Positions 21,840 through 35,105 are shown, counted from the first letter of the stretch. The stretch is DNA of 38,901 nucleotides from Saccoglossus kowalevskii (GCF_000003605.2 NW_003156735.1:1-38901); one strand, 5' to 3'. The notes: generated from the sequence alone by a model not told the origin. Translations and numbers: made by a program.

Positions 21840-24800
21840 CTTGAGTGCTTGCCACTATTGTGCTACGTGATTTGGCACCTCACTTGTACGGTCACTGAAC
21901 GTGAAATAGAATAAAACTCTGCATGACAAAGTTCTTATATTGGCCAATATATTGAGTGGGTTAACAAGATACATGCGTAGGTTCAATGATAGGTAGCATT
22001 TTTATTTTATGCCACTTAAACGATCTATTTTTATACCAGTTCCTGAAAACAAAATACATAGCGAGGTTCTTGGTTCTCACAAGATCAACTTTTTGTTTGA
22101 ACGATTCAACTAAAACACCAATCTTCGTTAGTGAACGGTAACTGCTGGCGGTGGCCGACAAAACCACGGAAACCTAAGGTGTTAATATAATGAAATATGT
22201 GTTGTCGGCGTGCGTTTAGAGAGATCGATCAATGGGAATTGCGTTTCTGTAACTCGTGTTCACCATTGGTCTTGTGTGATTTGTTACCGACGTGGTATGA
22301 GCGTGAAATGAACAACTACATGGTCGGCGAACACATACGCTGCTTTGTAGAATAAATCGATTCTCGGATATAGACACCACACCATATTGGCTATCAATGA
22401 CAGCAAAATACGACAGTGTATGTGAGTTTAACCCTGATTATATTGTGTCGAAGCTATTTTAGTATTCAGGAAAAGTGCACTGAGGTAAGACAATCCGAAG
22501 ATCGAAAGTACAGCACGAAGTCGTTGTCAAATCATAATTCTAATGCTTGATTCTGTGTTTGATTATTGGCATTTTCGTAATAAACGAATAAACACGACGA
22601 ACGCTTTTAACTGTTTATTCAATAAATGGAACGAGCCTATATGCGTACAAGAATCATCGCAACATTATATATATATTACCGAATGTAGAATTAATTTTAC
22701 CTATCCACGTGAACGTGAACCCGTTTTCTCCAATTTGTTTCCAAATCAGAACCGTATCATGTCTCATATTAAACTGTCAACACAGAAACTGATCCGCTTT
22801 TAATCTCAAATTAATACTAAATATATGAAAATCTTATTAACCCCTATAGTCTATCAATGCGGCTACCATCGCACAGGTGGCTATTTTTTTATATAAATCT
22901 AATTACTTTTTTATAAAACGATCGTCGTGCTCTCGCGTGACCTTTATTCTTGAAAGCTCAGTCATTAAAAACGCAGGTCACATCAAATAAATGAAAATGT
23001 CATATCTACGTATATTCCAATTTCTGACAAACTGTCATAGGTAAGCATGAATGTACAATGGAATCAGCTACTATGCGGACAGTGACTAATCTCACCTGCA
23101 CAACTAGGGAGATTGTTTTTGACATGTGACGATCGCGGCTGCAATGAGCCGAGGATGAAATAAGATTTTTGGAGAAGATTCTGTAAACGTCGGAGGCCTA
23201 TTCACAGCTTAGATCTTTGTTTTTCCTTCCAATAATGTACTGTGCCTTCCGCGTTCATGGTTCACTTGTTGTGTGCATGTTCGTATATCACTGTGTACGC
23301 AGGGCTAACATCGTGTATTCTACCGCGTCGTTAATGCATTCTTGTTCAATCGAAGTGTATCTGTGTATATCTTCAAATTGAAAGACCGTGATTTCACACC
23401 GTATTATCCGAGAGCTTTGGTGCAATACTGGAATACCCAGCAGCGTCATAGTAAATAAGAAATCGTTCTGAGCGGTGCTAATGACAAAAAAAAAGTTCTA
23501 GTTTAGAAAATTTCTAATGCCTTCAATTTTCAAGTATACTATATATATATACTGAATGTAATTATCAACTCAATGATTCTGTCCATGACATTGAACATCA
23601 GTTTTTATTCAGTAATGAAACGTACAAAGTCAGCGATATACAGTATGTTTCCTTGACATCGTGAATGGGCATACCAAATATAATACAAATAATTTTGCCT
23701 TAGTAATAAATTCCCAACACGCATAGCGTATTTTCGTCGCCACTATCCCTCATAATCGTTTTAACGTTAACTAGTTGTATTTGATATCAAATACCTTCTG
23801 AAAGATTCTTAATAATTCAAGAAAAATAAAAATCCTATGATATGATTTAACAAACCAGATTGGTTTGAAAAGAATCGGCTGCTACTTGTGCATTCAGTTT
23901 CGGAAAGTGCAATGGTGATTAACAAGTTTTAAATCGCAAAACTAATAAGCAAAACATACTCACACTAAATCAGACACAAAACAGCGTCTTTTACATTTGT
24001 TTCCGTAAATCATGTTCCTCGCGATATTAAATGAACACACACTGTAGAAAGTTCTCGATACGCATATGTAAACATCACCTAGGCAGCTGGGTATTTTGGT
24101 TGAACACAATTTTCCATCTATTTACTCGTTATTATCATTCATATTTATTCATTTGTTACCACATAAAATAGTTATTACTTATTTATATCACATGGAATAC
24201 ACATAAGGAACGCATGACACGTCATGTAACTGTCTATGAAAAATAATGCGTGCACACGTTCTGTCAATTGTTATCTTTGTATTCAAATATAACAGAGGCA
24301 TTATTACGTAACTGTTAAGGGTAATTTATTCATGGTGTTTATAATCATTTAGTTATAATAAGTGTGTCTGTTATGTATACTAATACTTATAGCAGTACGT
24401 GTGGCTTTTAACACATTTTTCCACAATATTTTTGTTTTATTCTATTGTCGGAAAGGCTACGTACAAATGCCATTTTGTTTTGTAGGTTTTCAGTGTTTTT
24501 AGTCTGAACTACATTATTGGTATTCATACATCAGTAAAACACTCAATCATAAAGGGCATAACACGTTTGTAAATTCAAAGCGAATTCCTTCAGTAAGCAT
24601 TGCATTCTTTCTATCTTCTCATTCAAATGAACACAGCTTTCTTGTTCTGGGGGGGGGAGGGGGTGATTGCAACTGCATCTTCGCTTTATGGTCTTGATGA
24701 TGATAAATACGCACAAATCGTTTAGTTGTTAAGTATTTTGATCGCTGACGATGCGAATCAATCACTCAATGCAACAATCAGAGACTGCTCTTACACATCT

Positions 24801-26070
24801 TATCACGTGACCGAGCGCGATCAATCGTGCTCTTCTGTCAAAGAAGGACAAAATTACTTCCGCTTACCGTAGATTGTATTTAATTGTTTGGTAACTAATG
24901 GAGAATCGGCAAATACGTCTTGGGACTTATATGCACAATATTGTTTAACTCCCTCCATTTGCGGACAATTACAGCCCTTAAATGTAATAATTTTACAACA
25001 ATACGTTTAAAGTTAGTGTACGCTGTACATTTGGTCCGTATGAAATTCGAATATTAGTTAAACAATAATATGTAGGGCGATGTCTATACAACATTCGACA
25101 AACTCGCTGATACACACTCGTAACATGTATGTAAATATCCTCGCAATCCTGATGTAAACTTTCTCTTAAGAACTAAAAGATAGCTATGTAAATGCACAGA
25201 CAGTGCATCGCATGGGATTGCCTGTTTTCTGGAATAACGTTAGCATCAAATGGAGCAGCCTTCTTTGTACGCACACACGAGAATCTCGTTTCACGTAAAG
25301 TGGTCGTAGGTAATGGAAAGTAAGAAAAGAGCAGTCTACAAAATTGGACTTCTTAATAGCTTCAAATACGTCAAGTTTTTTGAAGCTTCCTTTCTCTCTT
25401 GTTGTACTGTGTTCGCAATTCCTGATGGAGGGTACAAATCAATCTTAGATTATCGATCGACCACCTGAGCTGCGACGACAAGAACACTGGCTACATGGTT
25501 CAACTCCATGAATAATATGACGTCGTAGTCTGAATAGCGGAAATGGTGTAACAGACCTGGGACTATGTGTCTGCACTCACAAACAGCAACGGAAAGTAGG
25601 AAAGCAAAAGAGAAATCTTTAAAAAACAGACAGGGTTTGGGCCTGTGGTAGCTAGGTGGAGCTCGTCGCCTCCATGCATGCGCGCGAATTTGTCACTGCA
25701 ACTATAGTACGGTTCAGTTCACATTTCCTTACTCACTTTGTCCGCAATGAAATTGACACGTTGTGCACTTTTTTGCAAACGTGTACTGATAGAATAATCA
25801 ATTGGCAGTAAAGTAGAAATTAAAGAAGATTAATAATCGAAAATCATATGGATTCCAATGTCAGGAACATAATCTAACTACAACCAAAGCACAGTGACAT
25901 TACAAACCATGGGCAAATCAGTAAAAGATATACACACGACCAATAGGCGATGTTAGGTGCTAGTACATATTGCTCCACATGATTCTACGTAACAACCACG
26001 TGTTTTATGTGACAAACCCAATGCCTATCCCCGCGACATCTATGTCATCTGATATTTAAATGATATAACA
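21840..26070. other. No supportable gene; intergenic
   Basis: Open frames at 21961-22167 (-) and 22543-22803 (+), and a 52-codon Cys-containing frame at 22197-22355 (+), have no domains or consistent splice sites. A strong minus-strand donor (GTGCAG|GTGAGA) at about 23094-23099 could end a leader exon, but no start or partner exon is evident. The rest is AT-rich non-coding sequence with a G-rich tract near 24650. Confidence 0.5.
24649..24663 (+). repeat. G-rich tract (G9-A-G5)
   Basis: Nine G, one A and five G form an isolated purine tract comparable to the poly-G run at 3082-3092. It is length-unstable and may be quadruplex-prone. Confidence 0.9.
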
Positions 26071-26079
26071 TGTTTGTGA

Positions 26080-26177
26080 GGGCAATATCACGATTTGTTG
26101 CCAAAGACGAGGGCATCGTCAATATTATGGCCATGACCAACAGTCCGAAGGCCAGACAACAAATCGTGATATTGCCC
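26080..26177. repeat. Perfect 21-bp inverted repeat with a 56-base loop
   Basis: The arm at 26080-26100 (GGGCAATATCACG...TTGTTG) is matched exactly by its reverse complement at 26157-26177. The loop (26101-26156) is GC-richer than the surroundings and contains a small ACGA/TCGT stem. A transcript of either strand would fold into a long hairpin. The symmetry also explains the overlapping open frames on both strands here. It could be a young hairpin-RNA or microRNA-like locus, a small foldback element, or an inverted duplication. Neither arm matches a microRNA seed I know. Confidence 0.85.
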
Positions 26178-26179
26178 GA

Positions 26180-27170
26180 ATCACTTCGACCAAATATCCA
26201 CCATGCACAACTACACCTAACATACATCAATCACTGCCAATCTCCCACAAAATAACAACACTTATATTAGAAATATGCAATATTTATTTCATGTAACTTA
26301 ACAAGTGACATATTACTTAATTGGATACATACATACTTTGTACATACATTGAAAAAAACACACGAAAGACACAGTAAACGTTACTTTCAGCTGTGTGAAT
26401 CAATCAATTTATCGAGTATAACAGTGTTGCATTGAATTAAGAACTTATCAAATGCAAGTTATTTCACCACTCGCCAGATAAAAATGTCAGAACGCATTGG
26501 AAGTGACTTTCTCACGCACGTTCTACAACTTTATCTTCATTCATAAGTCACTCAGCTTAGAGCGTTGCTGGCGTGGCACGCGTAGAGCTCTCACGGCGTA
26601 GAACGCACAACAGCGATTCCGGATGTGACGTATCAGAGGCGGCTTCTTCGTACATATTTACTTCATATAAAGAATACCCTAAACATCAAAACAGAGTATC
26701 TTACTTGATATCCATTCTGGCACGTTCGTTGTCTATTTCGGATGGCTAAACTTTCTTCAAAACCTTGAAAGCACCCCGAAAGCAACAGCCAGGACAGCAG
26801 CAGTGCTGCGAACGACAAATTGTTATGCGCGGTAGTTTGCGTGACGTCATCCATGTGACATACCATGTAATATCCACCTGACAGGCATTATACTATGTAA
26901 TATCCATTTTTAGTAAATTTTTAAGCTCAAACTCGACAAATCAAATAACGCATCTATGGTATTACCTTATAATACGTGTGTAATACTTGTGTGAACACCT
27001 TCAAATGAATCAGAGAATTTATTATTGAGAATTGGTATTGACGTGAATACAATCCAATTTTTCTCGAATCTCAACAAAAAAAATATGACGCGCCCCTGTA
27101 ACTCAGTATGAAATTCCTGATACAAAGTTTGAATCGGTTCCAAACACTTTTAAATATTAGAATTTAGCAA
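26180..27170. other. No gene seen
   Basis: A minus-strand frame at 26663-26866 contains a hydrophobic leucine-rich segment but no domain or clear start context. A perfect CRE octamer lies at 26842-26849. The rest is plain AT-rich sequence. Confidence 0.5.
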
Positions 27171-27174
27171 ATTG

Positions 27175-27366
27175 TGAACCAAAATGGCCACCAGTAAGCC
27201 ATATAAATGAATGTGCATATGTAAATCACAATACTAGTCATTGTGTTAAGTTTGAATGTGATAGGTTGAAACATGACTCGGGAAGCACGGACGAACGAAC
27301 TCATGCACAGACGACGGACGGACGGATGGTCGGACGGAACCCAAATTAATAGTCTCCGATTTTTGA
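27175..27366 (+). mobile_element. Dispersed repeat fragment with ACGG-rich core
   Basis: The order of motifs is AAAATGGCCACCAGTAAGCC, then TTAAGTTTGAATGTGATAGG with GGTTGAAACATGACTC, then imperfect GGAC/ACGG tandem copies (27288-27337). It ends with a CCCAAATTAATAGTCTCCGA tail running into a T tract. I recognise this arrangement from dispersed non-autonomous repeats in marine invertebrate genomes, where the tail is often followed by a pyrimidine/purine hairpin. Here the element looks degenerate. The boundaries are approximate and the class is not determined. Confidence 0.5.
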
Positions 27367-27369
27367 CTT

Positions 27370-28680
27370 TGTTCAGAACTACAGCAGTATGTATATAGAA
27401 GTTGAATGAAAATAATGCACATACTTTAATCGACATTAGCTATGCAAGCAGAGAAGACAAGATTCATTTGACATTTTATTAAAGTATACTCTAACAATTT
27501 ATTACAACGGAGTAATGCTGACAGCAATGGGTAGATAAATACGTAAAATGTTCATCACAAGCAGACAGGCACTGTCAACCCAAACAACTCACAATACGTT
27601 CGTTACTGCAATAAACCATCGCCATTGGTGTCACCTGCGGAAATAGACACGTATTCTTACGTACGTTCGAACGTTTGAATTTACTACAGTACAGGTAATC
27701 GAGCGTTTCTTGATTTGTGCTGTTCAGGTTAACTATTAGAATCCAGTGTATGATTTCGTTTGTTCTACATCACTCAACGTTACACGCATCAGACCTTTAT
27801 GTAAGCGGATTTCTTGTGAGTCATGCACTTACGTGAATTGCATTTTGCTGTGGTATGTTTAACGCATTTCTCCGACTTCCAATTCACCCGATATACAAGG
27901 TTGCCGTCCCTATTGGGATTTAACATTTCTAAATCGGCTGCTTTTCCAATAATTCAATACATATTTTACATAACAAAAATACAATTATGTAATCCCAGTA
28001 CCTCGAAATTGAGTGATGTATTTGTACTTTTGTACTAGGTTTAATAAATACAGATGTAAAAATGACGTGATGTGATGTAATTGACACACAAACAGAACGC
28101 ATACACACATAGCTAGGACTATAACTGGGAAACGGGAGGACGTTTACATCCGCATCACACCAAGAAAAAAAATATAGCCTAGTTATAAAATTGTGACAAT
28201 AAGTACGTTGTGATAATTCTAATCGCCGCACAGGTAGCAAGCTGCCACACCTACGTCACACACGAGATTTTAAAATCCCAATTTCAAACCCACAAACTAT
28301 TGCTGTCATTTTATATTCAAAATGATAGGGTGTTCAATCATGTCCAAATGATTACTCGAAACGAGAATAATCAATTTCATCAATCAGACAAGCACGCTGG
28401 ATATAGTTTCAAAATATCGTGCTCATTATTCAAGATGACAGTTCAGTACTCAGACACCTGGCATTTGGAATAGATATGGCTACGTCAGTAATGACCCTTG
28501 CCGCGACGTAGTAAATGTATTTTTTTGTCTACAAAAGTATCCTTCGATGATTGATTTTTTCTGATTTCAAACAACAGATTAAAGAACTGCAAAATTATAC
28601 ACTGCACAGAACATTTTCTTTCCATCATTGTCTTCACAATTCGTGATAGGGCTAGCACGTTTTATATTGAATGAATCAAC
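27370..28680. other. No gene seen
   Basis: The overlapping frames at 27823-28473 on both strands have no domains and poor starts. No promoter or splice pair was convincing. Confidence 0.5.
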
Positions 28681-28682
28681 CT

Positions 28683-28685
<3 letters not shown>

Positions 28686-28715
<30 letters not shown>
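28686..28715. repeat. TA dinucleotide microsatellite
   Basis: Thirty bases of uninterrupted AT/TA repeat. Confidence 0.95.
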
Positions 28716-28717
<2 letters not shown>

Positions 28718-28719
28718 CC

Positions 28720-31700
28720 GAATAGCGGAAATTAACACGAACCCCAGTTTGGGTGGAATATAAAGATTCGCTACGCTAGAAAGTAAAAAAAAACTACGAG
28801 TTTTATGAGATTCCAGTCATGCATTTCAACAACGTGCAGTAATACGTACTGGATGGAATTAAACAAGTACGATACAATGAACAATGAAATGCAATCATGA
28901 TCAATAAAATTCTGATAATCTCATCAATTTGGGTAGATGTATTCACTTCAATATGTGACGTATAATTCAGATGCTGCCCATACATATGCAGAGAATATTT
29001 ACAATACAAATGTTTCGTAGTCTACAATCGTCAGCGATGTAGATATGATGATTTATTTGTTTCAGTATTTGCCAATACTGATAGTACTGCCATGTATCAC
29101 GATGACGGGGCGTGACAGTGTGTTACAGATACCAGGTTGATAAACACTGTGGATTAAAAAGGAAGTGTAGGGTTTGGTTTATCATAAAATCATGACGCTG
29201 TTTTACACAACAGTCACTTGCAACTTTTGCGAGATATAGGAGTGGTGGTACAAAATTGAGATTTTCACGCGGTTTCTATGGTGCAATTTTTATATTGATA
29301 TCTAGGGGTTTTGCTCATGGGAACCCCATGCTGTTTGACCATTTCAAATAATGTAATGCTAACACATGCCCCTTAAATACAATAAAAAGTTATTTTCTAT
29401 AATACATTTAATAGATGAGAAGTAACCTGCTTAGTGGTGCTGAATGTGAATTCGGCTCTAAAAAAAAAACAGAGGTATATTCCAAATTGCATCATCAATA
29501 TTACACGCCTATTAAATATTAATGAAGATTGTTAATATAAAAACGTTTCAATCTCGACGTTTCAAAAAGTTGTTTACTATCAATATCGGCTTTATTTATG
29601 TGTCGTCCGTGTTATGCAACACCGGAAGTGTGTGTTTTAACAGACGAAAGCAGACTAGACTCGGCACTCGACAATGCTGCGTATATCGTACTTTATTTGA
29701 ACTTGAAATCAATCGACGAATACTGCACGATTAACGCATGTACATGATACCCGTTTCTATTATTCTCCAGTGAGCCCCCGATACTAAGTTGTTGACAAAT
29801 AAAGACATTTGGTACGCCATGTCATGGGGTCTCACTAACTCAAAATAAATTGTAATACTATATGCCTTGTAATCGGCAAAGAAAACCCACAGGACTCGTC
29901 TCATTCACTTCTTATTGTACGGTGTATATGGCAGCGTTCCATTGATATTCCTCGCCTAGAAATATATATGAAATATAATCATCCTTAGTTATAATTGAAA
30001 TAAGGAAATATACATACCACTATATTGTCCTGGCAGCCAGTAATTATATTCATTAGAAATTGCATGCATCTTGACATTTAAATCTCTGGCGATTTTATTT
30101 CGTTTACTTTAATGTTTTAAATAAGATACTTCTGTCTTTAGGGGACACGAACATAATGCTCAGTTATTTCAGATTTCTGTCTAATTCATAATTGCTTTCC
30201 GAAACAAATATCAAATGTAAAGACAACGTCGCCGGAGATTGGTGCGTATGAGCTGCATATATTTTTTTTGCGAACAATTTTTCATACACAAAAAGAAATT
30301 ATACCATTTTCAATTATCTTCTCTTTCGCATTGATGCGAATAAAATGCCCTGTATCATTTTTGCAAATGTCAGGTGAAGTTACGGAAACTTAATTAAACT
30401 TTTCGCTACACGTCATTATTAAAATGTGCCAACCTATATCCTTATTTCAAACATCAACTTGTCAGGATATGCCCGCAATGTAATATGCTCGATGATAGAA
30501 AATAGACAGGTTTTGCATGATCTGATATTATATAGGTATGGTTGCTTACTGTACTGTCACCGTTCTGAGTTTTTTTCAAATATTAGCTTCGAATACACGA
30601 TAAATAGGAACACGTTCCGTCTGAATGAATAACGTTCTTCGGATGCGTTATCCGATCGAGCTTCCACAATAGGTTGTTGCGTAATGTCATTCATACACGT
30701 ATTAGCATGTTCGCTTTAAGACAACCACCGGTGACATATCTTGGTCGTTCATGTACAGCAAGTAATCTTATTTTATAACATAACATTTGCATAATAGTAT
30801 CATACATTGAATGTAATAAAACAATGACCGTAATGATCGCGCATGCGCGTAGCTCAATTACAACTACACGTGATATTCAAAACAAAAAAAAGAACCATAG
30901 TGGCATAATCAATAATATTATTTTGAATGTTTGTATTATCATTGACATTTTAACGATATAATGCCATTGCATAATTTCAGCAGTAAAGTGGCCTCCATCT
31001 GCCGAATATATCATTAGTGTACACGTCATAAAATAAGTAGATTCACACATGTGTGTCTCCAATGGCGACGATTGCTTGATTCACATACTGCCCCACGGTT
31101 TCTGTAACCGCTGTCGTAAGTATTCACGCTTCAAAGGTGCGTGCGTGTTTTTTTCATTCCACTGTTCAAAAGTGTTTCGATTACAGTGATGACCGTGAGG
31201 GCCTGCGTAGTAAATCACAACTTCGACAACGCAATGTCAACAAAAGTATTGGAAATAGATATTCTTTCAATGAAAATTACTTTGTACGTAATTAAGTCCA
31301 ATAACATTTCAAATGTTCATTTCATAGTTAATTTAACTACGCGTTTATTATTTAGATAGTATTCTTAATATATATAATAAAAAAATATATAGAATGTTCA
31401 TTATGTTATTTCAACTTTACTCAAACATTATACTCCATCGCTCCATAATTAGTGCCTAAATTGTATTTATTGTAACGGCGTAGCGATACAGAAGGCAGAA
31501 TACAATTTATATCGCAACTACCTGTGCTCCAGACTAATACAGTTCACTGAATTCACAATTCATTTTACTTTACAGTAAATTTAACTCATTGTGACTGATG
31601 AGACTCAGATTTGGATGCCTAATTCCAGAATGAACTTTCACTCCTTGGATTTGAAGAAAGTCGTTGTGTTTACACCCAAGTTCAGAGTTCAGTATTGTTA

Positions 31701-34370
31701 TTGATGGCCTGTCAGGGTGAATTTCTTGCCCCATTAGATCGAAATGTAGTAATGCGCTCTTAAAACGACGGGAAAAAACATAAATGTGTGACATCAATTT
31801 CACAAAAGATATAACAAGGTACTAAACTCCAAATATGTTGGTTATTCCGGGATTAATTGTAGAACTCATAATTCCTGAGCAAATCGTTAAAATTGGTTCG
31901 GTAATATTTAATACTTAGTGTATAACTGTTCATTGTGATATCCAACACTGAACACTCCGTGCTTGTTACGAAAATATATATTGCGCTCATTGTTATCGTG
32001 AGAACGGTTTCTTAGCAAACAACGATACAACATTTTTAGTATATTTTTACAATAAGTCATTAAGATAGCAAGTATCACGTGAGTCGCAATATATCATTTT
32101 CTGTCGTCGCAAACATTTGCAATATGAGAATTTATTTATAATATGAATCTATATACACGAATTCCAACATTAACTAAATGAACATTGTTGTGTTGATCGA
32201 ACGTTTACTCTAAAAATAGTTCTGCAGCTCTCCATCATTCTTACACAAATATAGTAATACGGTATATTTTATTTATATGTAGACTTCGAATTTCGGGATC
32301 CTATCTGCGAATCGTAGACAATTGCGTTACCTTGGTGGGTTACTGGTGGCTTGATGCATCACTGATTTAAAAAGCGGAGATAATTGCAAGACATACATTT
32401 AACTGTTAACATTCAAAGAGATACTTATCCAATTTCTAAAAATAGACATAATTATGTATTGGCATAGCAATGTCATGATTTCAATTAATCACACGTTGAC
32501 GATCGTCGTCACCATCATCATCGTTGTGTAATAATATATCAAATGGGTTTTTTTTCAAGTTTTAGACATTTTTCAATTACTTTCCAGTTGATATTAATGT
32601 TCAGTACTTCTTTCCTACTGAGTCTATTTATTGTCATGATTTATATAATTACGATGAAAAAAATGAATACAAAAAACAGAAATTGTACAAAAGTAATCAT
32701 GTGATAAAACAACTGCAGAATGGAGCAAAGGTAACATTCGTTAATGGTGATGTTGTTCTCCTATATTCACCGCTTTTTGTTAACACACGAAATACGATTA
32801 CAAACGCTGTGAAAAAATACGGCTGGTGAATTTGAGACACGGTGCCGGTAAAATTGTAACACGATACTTACTACAGCGTAGACTGGGTGTAGCTATCCCA
32901 ATATTGATATCACTAAGAGCAATACATGGTTGAATGTTTCGAATTGTCACGCAACAGCAACAGGTCATTATTTATTCATGTGAAATATGGAATATAAATA
33001 ATGAATAAAACTGTGCATGTGGTTTTTATATACTTCAATGAACTTCAGCATGGGGTGTTCGGTACAGGAGTAATACATTATACGTTGCTCTCTACCAGCA
33101 ATTTATTTAACCTCTTTTTCTGCGAATCGATACAACAGCCACATCCGTCTTTGATATCTCGATTACGCTTGTCGCATGACTATGGCGGTTGTCAGACATT
33201 GGCTATGTCATCGTCGATACTCAGCCAATTAATCAGCTGATTATTTCCACCTCCGAGCTACTTCAAATCGATGGAGTCGAATTTAAGAAAAAACGACGGC
33301 ATTAAAACTAACGCGTCTCCGCTCGAGGCTGAATGCAGACGAGCTTCCAATCTTCTCTAAACCTCGCGTTTCCGTTGACAACCAATTTTCTACTTCGTTG
33401 CACGTCAAACTTTTTGCTTAATGTTCATTCATTTGGGACATTTGTTTCAATAATTGTCCTTTCTTCAGATTTTTTTCTCGAAGTGATTCTCTTCTCTTTC
33501 TGATTTTCACGATCAATTTAGAACATTGCGTAGGTAAAATCAACGACCCTTTCGCTCCCAATTACGGTTGTAACTAGGGACTCCTTCATTTTAGATGCTA
33601 TTATGTCGTTACTTGTAAGCTAACAAGACGAACAATTTGCAGTTTTAACATTGAAGTCGGATATAAGATGACGTCTTGTCTATTAGACACAAAATCCCCT
33701 CAAAACACATACGCATGAAGTTGCGTACGTACACGGACATGTAATTCGTCTTTACTGGATATAGCAAGCACATATATTACGTCACAATCGCAGTATTTGT
33801 TCGTTTTATATTATTTTTGATAACATTTAAATTTTCCAATTCATTTAGATAAGCGTGGTACTACCAATATACTCAGTTAAAGCTAAGGAGTGTTGAAAGT
33901 ACAAGTCAAAAAGGGAAACAAATACACGTAGATCTATAATAGTATACCCTTCACTTTTGTTCCCACAAATCTGAAACCTATTTACGCGTCCACAAGCTCT
34001 ATTAAGCGTGAGATTGCTATAATAAAGAAAGACATAACTTAACAGAATACGTCATGCTATATTGATTTCATTTACGAGTGTTTTTTTATAGGAAGACACC
34101 GCGCGAGGAGTGACTTTCCACTATTTATAGGAAAAGATCGGTACGAGGGGCGGATTTCACTGTTTATGGATGACAAGTGTTATAGGTGACATCATTGTGA
34201 GTTATTCTGGCGTAAAATAACGAATTTGGCACGACTTGCTCTGATCTTAACGAGATCATCAGAACGGTAGTCACGGAGCTTAATTGTAAGAAAGAAGAGT
34301 GAGTCTCATAAGTTTTGTAGATATATAGGAATGTGTGATAATATTCGGTTCTAGTAACATCTGAGACTGT
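28720..34370. other. No supportable gene; intergenic
   Basis: Open frames at 28803-29009, 29522-29734, 30426-30632, 30877-31062, 31141-31359, 31570-31803 and 33001-33240 are domain-free. A fair acceptor (TTTATTTGTTTCAG, ending near 29066) precedes an open frame of about 70 bases ending near a weak donor, which is not enough to call an exon. A sharp NRF1-type palindrome lies at 30838-30849. Confidence 0.5.
30838..30849. promoter_or_regulatory. NRF1-type palindromic site
   Basis: CGCGCATGCGCG is a perfect palindrome and a full match to the NRF1 consensus YGCGCAYGCGCR. It stands alone in AT-rich DNA. NRF1 sites usually mark TATA-less housekeeping promoters, but no exon is evident nearby, so function is unproven. 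Confidence 0.4.
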
Positions 34371-34373
34371 GTT

Positions 34374-34514
34374 ATGGCGAAGTCAAAGTTTGTAGTAAAC
34401 TGTGTCAATTTCTCCGTAATTACTGCAATTATACTGAACGCTGTTGATGCACAAACCACAAAAAAAAACTTTTTAGAAAATTACGCTCGATTAACTTCAA
34501 GGCTTCGAAAATAA
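34374..34514 (+). CDS. Possible 46-residue secreted peptide precursor, unassigned
   Basis: The ATG at 34374 has a favourable context (G at -3 and +4) and opens a 46-codon frame. Residues 1-26 look like a signal peptide: basic MAKSK, a hydrophobic core through VITAIILNAV, and a small-residue VDA cleavage site. The remaining 20 residues are QTTKKNFLENYARLTSRLRK, with a Lys-Lys processing site and a basic C-terminus. There is no amidation Gly. The stop overlaps an AATAAA hexamer (34510-34515), so an mRNA end just after the stop is possible. No TATA box or exon structure was identified upstream. A short chance frame with a hydrophobic start is the main alternative. Confidence 0.3.
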   Translation: MAKSKFVVNCVNFSVITAIILNAVDAQTTKKNFLENYARLTSRLRK

Positions 34515-34519
34515 ACACC

Positions 34520-34955
34520 GAATTTCCTGTGATTATTCACTCTCTATACGCAGATAAAACTACTTAGTCAATCTACCTCGAGGCATGATTAGAGAACAAT
34601 TTATTAGACACATTTTTTTAGGAAATTTACAGAGACCGATATACATTTAATACGCTTTCAATTGATCCCCGAGACAACTAATAACGACAGAGGCCAGCAA
34701 TGTCAAAACAGTTGTTTTCAACAGTCATTGTGTTAACTAAGCTCGTTTACATATTGTTATATCGCAAACAAAAGCACCCATAAAATCATCTGTGGCATTG
34801 TACATTTTCTATTTAAATGATTGAATGAATATTTCGTATCATTTGAAGAGATGGGTACATTGAAATGACATACCAAAACATACATGACACACTAAGCTTG
34901 ACTCAACTAAAATCCCAATCATTTGTGGTTTTGTAATTTAAATGAAAATGAGCAA
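34520..34955. other. No gene seen
   Basis: AT-rich non-coding sequence between the small secreted-like frame and the tetranucleotide array. No signal was recognised. Confidence 0.6.
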
Positions 34956-34960
34956 AGGCC

Positions 34961-35105
34961 ATGAATGAATGAATGAATGAATGAATGAATGAATGAATGA
35001 ATGAATGAATGAATGAATGAATGAATGAATATGAATGAATGAATGAATGAATGAATGAATGAATGAATGAATGAATGAATGAATGAATGAATGAATGAAT
35101 GAATG
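34961..35105. repeat. ATGA tetranucleotide microsatellite
   Basis: About 145 bases of (ATGA)n in two blocks. The phase slips by two bases at 35030/35031, after 70 bases of the first block. Twelve bases encode four residues, so the minus strand reads as a Ser-Phe-Ile-His repeat. That explains the two overlapping open frames here; they are not genes. Confidence 0.97.

Noticed and set aside
21571-21855. Open frames across the run of N and the TA repeat
   Set aside because: The frames exist only because undetermined bases and a stop-free Tyr-Ile repeat were translated.
22197-22355. 52-codon Cys-containing plus-strand ORF
   Set aside because: It has no signal peptide, no regular Cys spacing and no promoter or polyadenylation context. 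Its length is within chance for this window.
26045-26255. Overlapping 61-residue frames on both strands, the minus one hydrophobic
   Set aside because: They coincide with the inverted repeat, which explains similar open reading on both strands. No splice or start context supports a gene.
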